Made by a program: the position numbers and the translations under genes
Shown: piece after piece, positions 1 to 6,488 of the stretch
Position numbering within the stretch: position 1 is the stretch's first letter
Layout of the letters: each line of letters opens with the position of its first letter
From: Litorimonas sp964565335
GTDB taxonomy: Bacteria; Pseudomonadota; Alphaproteobacteria; Caulobacterales; Maricaulaceae
Length of the DNA stretch: 8,881 nucleotides
Assembly: GCA_964565335.1 (NCBI GenBank)
Contig: CAZMEN010000089.1
Coordinates: 1 to 8,881, forward strand
Direction of reading: 5' to 3'
The notes under the pieces: model-generated
Seen by the model: the letters and a program-made list of their open reading frames with translations, nothing else
Database searches by the model: none
What the model was told of the DNA's origin: nothing

Positions 1-483
1 AAGGCCCGGCACAATCACCCAGTCACAAGTGATGCTCAGCCCCGCTGTCTTCTAAACCAAAACCTGACGCGTTCCTGTCCAAGGCTTAGAAGAACAATTT
101 ATTTGGCAGAGATAGAATCGACAAAGTCAATTCCCGTCCTCGACCAAAATTGTTAAAGCCAAGGCTCCAAACACTCAGGGGCTTTGTCAGAAACAACATA
201 AGGAAAATGACACAAGTTTTGGGTGCGAGGATACGATTATTGAAAGCCGTTATATTTCAACACTTTCAGACACGCAAAGGCGGGGATATAAATTAGAATT
301 AAACACCGGGCTCCCAACGACTTAGGGAGGAGCGGAGTCAAATTAGTGATTGGGTGAGCATTGCTTCCTCTCACAGTGAATATGCGGCAGGGAAAAGAAA
401 AATACGCGGGAGACGACCGAGGAACATTCAAGATATCGGATATAAAAATTGCATCGAATCTAGACAAAGTTCATAGATGCAAA
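1..483. other. Upstream region without a supportable gene
   Basis: I see no convincing coding region here. Both strands are interrupted by stops near the left edge. One plus-strand frame is open from the edge to a TAA at 53-55 (last residues read VMLSPAVF) and could be the tail of an upstream gene, but it is too short to judge. A TATAAA at 287-292 and another at 441-446 are -10-like, but neither has a good -35 at 16-18 bases. GANTC sites lie at 115-119, 335-339 and 456-460, about what chance predicts. The stretch is A+T-rich and probably holds the promoter of the Crp/Fnr-type gene that follows. Confidence 0.5.
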
Positions 484-1152
484 ATGACAATGAACCTCCA
501 AGATATTCTGTTGCGGCATTGGCTGTTTGGCTGTTTGCCAAGAGGCGAGATTACAAGCTTATCTCATCAATTTTCGTCACAGCAATATTCAAAAGGCGCG
601 TATATTTTTCACCAAAACGACCCTGCGGATTCACTATTCATCATCATAAAAGGCCAAGTCTCGATAGAAACGGTTAATCCCGATGGTAAATTGACCGCTA
701 TTGCGCAGTTGAGTGCCGGAGATGTCTTTGGAGAGTTCGCGCTTATTGATCATCTGGGCCGCAGCGCGAGCGCTCGGATTGCCAAGGACTCTGTTGTCGC
801 CTCCTTAGCGGGCATAGTTTTTAAGAGGCTATTGCGTGATCACGCTGAGTTTAATGAAACACTGATGAAAGCCCTCGTCACGAAAGTTCGCACTGTCAAT
901 CAGCATATCGAAAGCTTAATCACACTCAACTTGCTTCAGCGCACGGCTCGGATTCTACTAACTTTGTCGGATAACGGGGAAACCGAAATCAAGATTACCC
1001 AATCTGAACTCGGAGCTCTCCTTCACGCTTCGCGGGAGAAGGTAAATTCCAAACTTAAAGAGATTGAAAAAGTCGGCGCGATTGATTGTGGCCGAGGAAA
1101 AGTTTTAATCCTGAACCAGGCGCAGCTCGTCAAACTCTCCGAATTCGTATAA
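484..1152 (+). CDS. Crp/Fnr-family transcriptional regulator
   Basis: This is a 222-residue cytoplasmic regulator, the usual length for the family. An N-terminal cyclic-nucleotide-binding-type beta-roll spans about residues 15-120 and contains the phosphate-cassette signature G83-E84-F-A...R93-S94-A95. This matches the cAMP-binding loop of E. coli CRP, so cAMP or another nucleotide is a plausible ligand. A dimerisation helix (about 121-150) leads to a C-terminal winged helix-turn-helix (about 171-198), whose recognition helix reads SREKVNSKL. The Arg and Glu that read TGTGA in CRP are present (R184, E185), but the third CRP contact, R185, is Ser189 here. By my alignment the CRP Thr127/Ser128 pair is His/Ile. 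Only two cysteines are present, so an FNR-type Fe-S cluster is unlikely. The frame stays open upstream to a TTG at 361, but those 41 residues look non-family. ATG 484 (or ATG 490) gives the normal N terminus; neither has a clear Shine-Dalgarno sequence. The gene stands alone and converges on the operon to its right. Family is certain; the specific regulon is not. Confidence 0.9.
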   Translation: MTMNLQDILLRHWLFGCLPRGEITSLSHQFSSQQYSKGAYIFHQNDPADSLFIIIKGQVSIETVNPDGKLTAIAQLSAGDVFGEFALIDHLGRSASARIAKDSVVASLAGIVFKRLLRDHAEFNETLMKALVTKVRTVNQHIESLITLNLLQRTARILLTLSDNGETEIKITQSELGALLHASREKVNSKLKEIEKVGAIDCGRGKVLILNQAQLVKLSEFV

Positions 1153-1189
1153 TTTGCTAAAGGCCGAGTCGTTTTAAACCGCGCCGGTG

Positions 1190-1230
1190 AAAAAGGTCTG
1201 ACGAAGTCGCGCCCACTTCTTCGCCAGACC
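1190..1230 (-). terminator. Rho-independent terminator ending the lpxC-ligA operon
   Basis: Read on the minus strand, GGTCTGGCGAAG (1230-1219) pairs with CTTCGTCAGACC (1206-1195) as a 12-bp stem with one G-U pair and a 12-base loop. A TTTTT run (1194-1190) follows at once. On the plus strand the G-U becomes an A-C mismatch and there is no T run, so the element is directional. It lies about 110 bases after the stop of the last minus-strand gene and is the natural end of that transcript. Confidence 0.8.
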
Positions 1231-1256
1231 AGTGCGCCGCCTATACTTATATGCGC

Positions 1257-1266
1257 ACCTTAAGGT
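1257..1266. repeat. 10-bp perfect palindrome ACCTTAAGGT
   Basis: The palindrome ACCTTAAGGT lies between the convergent genes. Its centre (1261.5) is exactly 21 bp, two helical turns, from the centre of the CRP-type box at 1275-1290. It could be a second operator half, or coincidence. It overlaps the spacer of a candidate minus-strand promoter. Confidence 0.3.
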
Positions 1267-1274
1267 CGATTGTC

Positions 1275-1290
1275 TGTGACGAGAGTCACA
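1275..1290. promoter_or_regulatory. CRP-type operator, TGTGA-N6-TCACA
   Basis: TGTGACGAGAGTCACA is an exact match to the E. coli CRP core consensus TGTGA-N6-TCACA; the arms extend to six bases each around GAGA. It lies 122 bases beyond the stop of the Crp/Fnr-family gene and 50 bases beyond the stop of the convergent membrane-protein gene, so it is not at an ordinary gene start. A GANTC site (GAGTC, 1283-1287) falls inside it. On the minus strand a TATAAG (1251-1246) lies downstream, which would put the box near -43 of a short transcript. Sequence match is certain; occupancy by the neighbouring regulator or another Crp paralogue is inferred. Confidence 0.55.
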
Positions 1291-1340
1291 CTCGGCTAAA
1301 TTTTCTCAAGAGATTGAACAAATGCGGAAGCCCTGACACT

Positions 1341-1796
1341 TCAGTTCCGCCGCATTACCTGAAGCAATCCCACCGCATAAAACAAACCCACCCCGAAAAT
1401 CATGACGGAGATGACCGCATGGAACTGCCCCATGGCGGTGCCCCATGGCCAGTCTGTGACGAATAAAAGGACAATGCCGACAAGGCCGCGCAGAAGCATT
1501 AGAAGCCCGATAACGGCCAAGGCGGTTTTGAGAAGAGGCAAACGCTTTATCCGTTCATTCCCAGAAAGTGCGTATAAACCCCAAACCATCAAAAGAAGCG
1601 CAATCGCCACCGTCCAGATGACAGGTTCAAAATTGCCTTGTCGATAACTCTCCGCGAGCTCTAGGGGCGCGCCTGCAAAAATGAGCCAATCCGCGCCGCC
1701 AATCAGGCAAGCAATGTGAAACAGCGCCCCGACAAACATAAAAATGGCGCCGAGGTCCAATGGTAGATGCTTCATCATTTTATAAGGTCCAGCCAT
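1341..1796 (-). CDS. Unrecognised four-helix inner-membrane protein
   Basis: I do not recognise a family. The 151-residue product has four hydrophobic segments at about residues 15-35, 59-78, 90-113 and 125-147. The loops are short and the ends basic (VMRRN at the C terminus, ERIKR before helix 3). This fits a small inner-membrane protein with both ends in the cytoplasm. No catalytic motif or metal-binding pattern stands out; single Trp residues and an acidic loop (LELAES) are visible between helices 1 and 2. The first ATG (1796) overlaps the end of ligA by 22 bases and has a GAGGA closely upstream. ATG 1778 would give a 145-residue protein with the classic ATGA overlap of the ligA stop and may be the true start. 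It is the last gene before the terminator at 1190-1230, so it is probably translated from the ligA transcript. Coding status is well supported by the clean membrane topology; function is unknown. Confidence 0.75.
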   Translation of the reverse strand: MAGPYKMMKHLPLDLGAIFMFVGALFHIACLIGGADWLIFAGAPLELAESYRQGNFEPVIWTVAIALLLMVWGLYALSGNERIKRLPLLKTALAVIGLLMLLRGLVGIVLLFVTDWPWGTAMGQFHAVISVMIFGVGLFYAVGLLQVMRRN

Positions 1797-3847
1797 TCAT
1801 CCTCTGTCAGCACTGTTACCTCCAGGCTTTCAGCCTTTTTTAGTTTGGACCCGGCCCCCGGCCCTGCCACCAGATAGTCGGTTTTACTGGAAACAGAACC
1901 GCTCACTTTTGCACCAAGTTTCTGTGCTTGAGCTTTGGCTTCATCGCGGGAGAATTTTTCGAGCTTACCCGTAAAAACCACGGTCTTACCTGACACGGCA
2001 CTATCAGACTCTATCTGTTCTACCGCCTCAATCGTGACATGCTCCAACAGATTATCAATGACTTGTTTGTTTTCGGGTGCGGTGACGAACTGACTAAAGG
2101 CATTGGCCGCCGCTTCGCCTACACCGTCAATACCGAGTAAGGATAAGTATGCCGTGCCTATGCGGTCGGTAAGCTTATCCCTCTTCTGTAGAAACGCCTC
2201 TTGGGTTTGGAAATGCTTGGCCAAAAGCCCCGCATTGCCCTGCCCAATATGGCGAATGCCGAGCGCATAGAGAAAGCGTTGAAAGCTGATCGTGCGGCGC
2301 ACATCGATGGCCGTGAAGAGGTTATCAATACTAGTTTGGCCGAAGCCTTCGAGTTTTTCTAACTCTGCCCGTTTGTCTTTCAGCGTGAAGATATCGGCAG
2401 GCTCTTTAATGAGGCCCAGTTCATAGAATAAGGCGGCTTGTTTCTCGCCTAATCCGTCGACGTCGAAAGCGCGGCGAGAGACAAAATGTTTCAGGCCCTC
2501 AATAGCTTGCGCAGGACAGGCCAGACCATTGGTACAACGGCGCACCACATCTTGCCGCCCCGTTTTTTCATCCACGTCGCGTACGGCTTCGGCGCCGCAG
2601 ACGGGGCATTCTCTAGGCAGAGAGAACGCGTCCCCCTCGCCTGCTTTAATCACGCGGAGGACCTGCGGGATAACATCCCCCGCCCTTTGAATTTCAACAG
2701 TATCGCCGGGCTTTACGCCTAATCGCGTAATTTCGTCTTCATTATGCAATGTCGCATTTGATACGACGACGCCGCCCACTGTGATGGGCGTCAGCCGCGC
2801 CACAGGCGTTAGCGCGCCTGTTCGCCCGACCTGAACATCAATCGCTTCTAATTGCGTGACGGCTTTTTCTGCCTGGAATTTATGCGCGATGGCCCAACGC
2901 GGAGCACGGGAAACGAAACCCAAGCGTTCCTGCAATGTCAAATCATTCACCTTATAGACTACGCCGTCGATATCATAACCGAGCGCAGCGCGTTTGACCG
3001 CTATCTCTTCATAATGCGCAATCATGTCTTTAGCGCTGTGATGCAGGCGCATATCGGGATTGGTGGAAAAGCCCCATTTTTCCAAATTTTCGACCGCCTC
3101 AAACTGTGTTTCTGCGAGCGGCTCACTGACCTCTCCCCACGCATAGGCGAAGAAACGCAGAGGCCTCGTCGCCGTGACGCTTGGGTCAATCTGCCGAAGC
3201 GAGCCTGCCGCCGCATTGCGCGGGTTTTTATATTCAGCTTTCCCCGCAGCGAGTTGCGCCGCATTCATTGTGTCAAAGGCGTTATGTTCGATATAAACCT
3301 CGCCGCGCACTTCTAACACTTCAGGCCAGCCAAAGCCTTTTAGGTTGTGCGGCACGTCCTCTTTGAGCGTCATAATGTTGCGGGTTACATCCTCGCCCGT
3401 TTCTCCGTCGCCGCGTGTGGCCCCGGATACCAAGAGCCCATTTTCATAACGCAAAGCCGCAGAGAGGCCATCAATCTTTGGCTCCGCGGTGAAGGCCATA
3501 TTTGCATCAGAAGCGAGGCTTAAAAAGCGCTTTACCCGTTTTACAAAGTCTTCGACATCTCCGTCATTAAACGCATTATCCAAAGACAGCATTGGGACGC
3601 TATGTTTGATTTTACCGAATTTGCCCGAAGGTTTGATACCTACCTTTTGGGTCGGGCTGTTCTTAGCAATTAAATGCGGAAACTCGGTTTCCAACGCAAT
3701 CAATTCTTTGCGGAGCGCATCATAATCAGCGTCGCTCAATGACGGCGCATCCTCGCTGTAATATTGCTCATCCGCAGCGCGTATTTCCATGCTGAGCATG
3801 GCAATGCGCTGTTTGGCTTGCGCCTCTGTTAGGGCCTTTTCACTCAT
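1775..3847 (-). CDS. ligA: NAD+-dependent DNA ligase LigA
   Basis: LigA seals 3'-OH/5'-phosphate nicks in duplex DNA, using NAD+ to adenylate itself; it is the essential replicative ligase of bacteria. At 690 residues it has the normal length and every domain. The Ia domain carries the NMN-binding YYxxDxPSxSDxxYD pattern (about residues 29-43). The nucleotidyltransferase domain has the AMP-acceptor lysine K124 in KIDG and the later DGVVYKVN motif (294-301). An OB fold follows, then a four-cysteine zinc finger (C414, C417, C438, C444), a helix-hairpin-helix region (about 460-590, with GLGEKQ, GFGQTS, GIRHIG and GIDGVG turns) and a C-terminal BRCT domain (about 615-690). No key residue is missing. 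The ATG overlaps the recN stop in ATGA, indicating translational coupling. No separate Shine-Dalgarno sequence is evident. Its own end overlaps the following membrane-protein gene. Confidence 0.98.
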   Translation of the reverse strand: MSEKALTEAQAKQRIAMLSMEIRAADEQYYSEDAPSLSDADYDALRKELIALETEFPHLIAKNSPTQKVGIKPSGKFGKIKHSVPMLSLDNAFNDGDVEDFVKRVKRFLSLASDANMAFTAEPKIDGLSAALRYENGLLVSGATRGDGETGEDVTRNIMTLKEDVPHNLKGFGWPEVLEVRGEVYIEHNAFDTMNAAQLAAGKAEYKNPRNAAAGSLRQIDPSVTATRPLRFFAYAWGEVSEPLAETQFEAVENLEKWGFSTNPDMRLHHSAKDMIAHYEEIAVKRAALGYDIDGVVYKVNDLTLQERLGFVSRAPRWAIAHKFQAEKAVTQLEAIDVQVGRTGALTPVARLTPITVGGVVVSNATLHNEDEITRLGVKPGDTVEIQRAGDVIPQVLRVIKAGEGDAFSLPRECPVCGAEAVRDVDEKTGRQDVVRRCTNGLACPAQAIEGLKHFVSRRAFDVDGLGEKQAALFYELGLIKEPADIFTLKDKRAELEKLEGFGQTSIDNLFTAIDVRRTISFQRFLYALGIRHIGQGNAGLLAKHFQTQEAFLQKRDKLTDRIGTAYLSLLGIDGVGEAAANAFSQFVTAPENKQVIDNLLEHVTIEAVEQIESDSAVSGKTVVFTGKLEKFSRDEAKAQAQKLGAKVSGSVSSKTDYLVAGPGAGSKLKKAESLEVTVLTEDEWLDLIK

Positions 3848-5520
3848 GACGCCATAAGTTGTCGTGCTGCGGCGCGGGCTTCTTGGGTGATGGTTTCACC
3901 GGCTAACATACGCGCAATCTCTTCTTCGCGCTCTTCGTCTTTGACGGCATGGACATGGGTTGTGGTCGTTGTGCCTGTCGAAGATTTCTCAATGCGGAAC
4001 TGCTGATCGGCAGCCGCCGCAACTTGCGGGCTGTGGGTGACGACGAAAACCTGCGCATCATCTGCAAGCTTTGACAAGCGTTTCCCAACCGCATCAGCAA
4101 CTGCGCCGCCGACGCCTTGATCGACTTCGTCAAACACCATGACCGCGTCATTTTTCCCTGCGAGAGCGACTTTAATCGCGAGCGCAAAACGCGCCATCTC
4201 GCCGCCTGACGCGATTTTATCCAAAGGGCCCAAAGCGGTGCCAGGGTTAGTCGAAACGCGAAAGCGCACAGCATCACGTCCCTGCGGGCTTTCGGGTGCC
4301 TCTTCAATATGGGTTTCGAAAATAGCCCGTTCCATTTTAAGCGGTGGTAGTTCCGTCACCACGGCTTTGTCCAAAACTTTGGCCGCAGCTCGACGCGCCG
4401 AGGTGAGAGCCGCCGCTGCTGCGTCATAAGCCGCTTTCGCCGCTTCGGCCTTTTTTTGCACTTTACCTATATCTAGCGTGACCGTTTCAATTTTTTCTAA
4501 ATCCACCGCAAATTTGGCCCGCAAACCAATCAAGCCGGACAGATCACAACCATATTTCCGCGCCGCAGCCCGTAAGGCGAAAAGACGTTTCTCCACGGCA
4601 TCCAATCGCCCCGGTTCTACATCGAAACTCTGCGCGGCAATATTGACTGCATTTCGTGCCTCTTGAGTTTCAAGCAAAGCCCGCTCAAGCGCCTGCGCAG
4701 CTAAATCCAAGGCTTTTGCCGCCGGTAGTTCACTATCCCCGAATTTCGTATTCACACGGTCAATGCCCGCTAGGGCGAGTGACAGCCGCTCTTCAAACGC
4801 GCCGTCTTCGCCCATCGCATCTTGAGCCGCCGTCAGTTCAGACAACGCTCCTTCGGCCCCTTGTAAGAACCGTCTTTCATCTGCGAGTATATCGTCTTCG
4901 CCGTCTTGCGCGTCCAAACGATCAAGCTCCGCTATAGCGTGCTCTAAAAATTCCCGCTCGTCCCCGGCCTTCGCTTGCAAGGACATCAAAGACTGCAATT
5001 CTTTCTCTGCCGCTTTGTGATCGGTGTATGCGGCTTCTACCGCCCGCAATTCAGAGTGATAACCCCCGAATAAATCCAGCAAAGTGATGTGGGTCAACGG
5101 GTCAAGCAAACCACGCCCATCATGTTGTCCGTGGACTTCGAGCAGGAGTTTGCCAATCTCGGACAATAACTTCACACTAACAGGCGCATCATTAATGTAG
5201 GCTTTGCTGCGACCGTCGGCCCGAATAACACGGCGAAGCGTCAAATCTTCGCCGTCAATCGCTTCGATATCATGGTCCTCTAAAAGAGTCAGAACGGGGT
5301 GATTATTGGCCAAAGAAAAAGAGGCTATGCTCTCGGCGCGGTCAGCCCCCATACGGATGAGACCGCGATCAGAGCGAGCCCCCGTCGCCATGCCCAATGA
5401 ATCAAGAATAATAGACTTACCCGCGCCCGTTTCTCCGGTCAGCGCAGTGAGGCCGGAGTCAAACTCGAGGTTTAACTGCTCAATTAAAACAACATTGCGA
5501 ACGGAGAGACCACTCAGCAT
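3844..5520 (-). CDS. recN: DNA repair protein RecN
   Basis: RecN is an SMC-like ATPase that acts at DNA double-strand breaks and supports RecA-dependent recombinational repair. The 558-residue product has the family's usual length and layout. An N-terminal ATPase half carries Walker A GETGAGKS (29-36) and the family-typical EVHGQHD segment (128-134). A central, shorter-than-SMC coiled-coil arm rich in Ala, Glu and Leu spans about 155-385. The C-terminal half holds the ABC signature SGGEMARF (438-445), Walker B VMVFDEVD (460-467) with D464/E465, and a switch histidine H496 in VVTHSPQVA. The start MLSGLSVRNVVLIE is canonical for RecN and lies 9 bases after the bamD stop, without a strong Shine-Dalgarno sequence. 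The gene ends in an ATGA overlap with ligA. I see no LexA-type operator directly upstream; the gene appears to be driven from the lpxC/bamD side rather than by its own SOS promoter. Confidence 0.97.
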   Translation of the reverse strand: MLSGLSVRNVVLIEQLNLEFDSGLTALTGETGAGKSIILDSLGMATGARSDRGLIRMGADRAESIASFSLANNHPVLTLLEDHDIEAIDGEDLTLRRVIRADGRSKAYINDAPVSVKLLSEIGKLLLEVHGQHDGRGLLDPLTHITLLDLFGGYHSELRAVEAAYTDHKAAEKELQSLMSLQAKAGDEREFLEHAIAELDRLDAQDGEDDILADERRFLQGAEGALSELTAAQDAMGEDGAFEERLSLALAGIDRVNTKFGDSELPAAKALDLAAQALERALLETQEARNAVNIAAQSFDVEPGRLDAVEKRLFALRAAARKYGCDLSGLIGLRAKFAVDLEKIETVTLDIGKVQKKAEAAKAAYDAAAAALTSARRAAAKVLDKAVVTELPPLKMERAIFETHIEEAPESPQGRDAVRFRVSTNPGTALGPLDKIASGGEMARFALAIKVALAGKNDAVMVFDEVDQGVGGAVADAVGKRLSKLADDAQVFVVTHSPQVAAAADQQFRIEKSSTGTTTTTHVHAVKDEEREEEIARMLAGETITQEARAAARQLMAS

Positions 5521-5529
5521 AATGCCGAC

Positions 5530-6390
5530 TTAGAACAAGCGCTCTTGCAAGCGACGCCAATATCCATCGCGGCGGTTTCTCTTGCGTTCTGCTTCCAAAT
5601 CGACGCCATATCCCTCAAGCAATTCATAGCTATCCGCGTACCATTCGCTATTGGGATAGTTATAACCCAAGACGGAGCCGACGAGTTTGGCTTCATTGAT
5701 AATGCCAAGCGAAACATAGGCCTCAACTAACCGATGAAGTGCTTCTTCGGTTTGAGACGTGGTTTCAAACTTCTTCACGACGTTTTTGAAGCGTCCAATC
5801 GCGGCAAGTTGTTGGTTTTCGCGTAGATAATAGCGTCCGATAGCCATTTCTTTACCCGCCAAGTGATCTTGTGTCAGTTCTAGCTTTAAACGGGCATCCC
5901 GCGCATAATCACTGTCAGGGTAACGTCGCACGACCTGTTGTAACGCCGCTTCGGCGCTGACAGTTGTCGCCTGATCACGGCCCACATCATAGATTTGGTC
6001 GTAATAATTGATGGCAATCAAGTAATAGGCGTAAGGCGTGCTGTCATTACCGGGGTGCAAGCTAATAAAACGTTGGGCCGTTCCGATGCTTTCTTCATAA
6101 TCGGCTGTACGATAAGAGGCATAAGCGCTCATCAGCATGGCGCGACGTGCCCATTTGGAAAATGGATGCTGACGTTCGACTTCTTGGAAATAGAGTTTGG
6201 CGCGGTCCCAATCATTACGCTCAACACGGTCAATCGCTTCGTTGTAAATCAACTCAGCAGGCCGCTCGATATAGGCGAGCTTTTCCTTTTTGTCCTGCCC
6301 ACCAAGGAGAGAGCACCCTGAAACGATAAAGGCTATCATCCCAATCAGGGCAAACCGCAAGATGTGCTTAAAATAGAGTTGTAAAGACAT
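5530..6390 (-). CDS. bamD: Outer-membrane assembly lipoprotein BamD (ComL)
   Basis: BamD is the essential lipoprotein partner of BamA in the BAM complex, which folds beta-barrel proteins into the outer membrane. The 286-residue precursor starts with a hydrophobic signal sequence (about residues 10-24) and the lipobox V-S-G-C, so C26 is the lipidated cysteine. Residue +2 is Ser, compatible with transport to the outer membrane. The mature part consists of helical TPR-like repeats from about residue 42 (ELIYNEAIDRVERNDWDRA, then HPFSKWARRAMLMSAYASY and RYPDSDYARDARLKL). It ends in a very basic, aromatic tail (about 264-286, RKRNRRDGYWRRLQERLF). The length agrees with alphaproteobacterial members, slightly longer than E. 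coli BamD. A GGA lies 8 bases ahead of the ATG. The 98-base gap to lpxC has an A+T-rich core but no promoter I can defend; recN follows 9 bases downstream. Confidence 0.96.
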   Translation of the reverse strand: MSLQLYFKHILRFALIGMIAFIVSGCSLLGGQDKKEKLAYIERPAELIYNEAIDRVERNDWDRAKLYFQEVERQHPFSKWARRAMLMSAYASYRTADYEESIGTAQRFISLHPGNDSTPYAYYLIAINYYDQIYDVGRDQATTVSAEAALQQVVRRYPDSDYARDARLKLELTQDHLAGKEMAIGRYYLRENQQLAAIGRFKNVVKKFETTSQTEEALHRLVEAYVSLGIINEAKLVGSVLGYNYPNSEWYADSYELLEGYGVDLEAERKRNRRDGYWRRLQERLF

Positions 6391-6488
6391 AGAGCCTATC
6401 CGCTATTAAAGCCTGATTCTGACAGACCTTATTAAATTATCTAGCGTCTCTTAAAGGATGGACCGCGCGGCGGAAAGTGAGAAAACGT

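Noticed and set aside
1..55. Open plus-strand frame ending in VMLSPAVF and TAA, possible tail of an upstream gene
   Set aside because: Only 17 codons are visible, another plus frame is open longer (to 156), and no family can be recognised.
156..190. AAAGCC / GGCTTT inverted repeat as a possible terminator
   Set aside because: Six-bp stem with a loop of about 20 bases and no T run on either strand.
237..467. Minus-strand 76-codon open frame upstream of the Crp/Fnr-type gene
   Set aside because: Product has no recognisable features and no Shine-Dalgarno sequence, and it overlaps the likely promoter region.
1251..1466. Plus-strand 71-codon frame starting beside the CRP-type box
   Set aside because: Most of it is antisense to the membrane-protein gene, there is no ribosome-binding site, and the composition is not protein-like.
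2852..3316. 154-codon plus-strand frame inside ligA
   Set aside because: Fully antisense to a complete, conserved ligase; the product shows no family feature.
6391..6488. Possible bamD promoter (GATAAT-like and TTTAATAAG elements) and a GATTC CcrM site in the lpxC-bamD gap
   Set aside because: No acceptable -35 at normal spacing for any -10 candidate; a single GANTC site is expected by chance.
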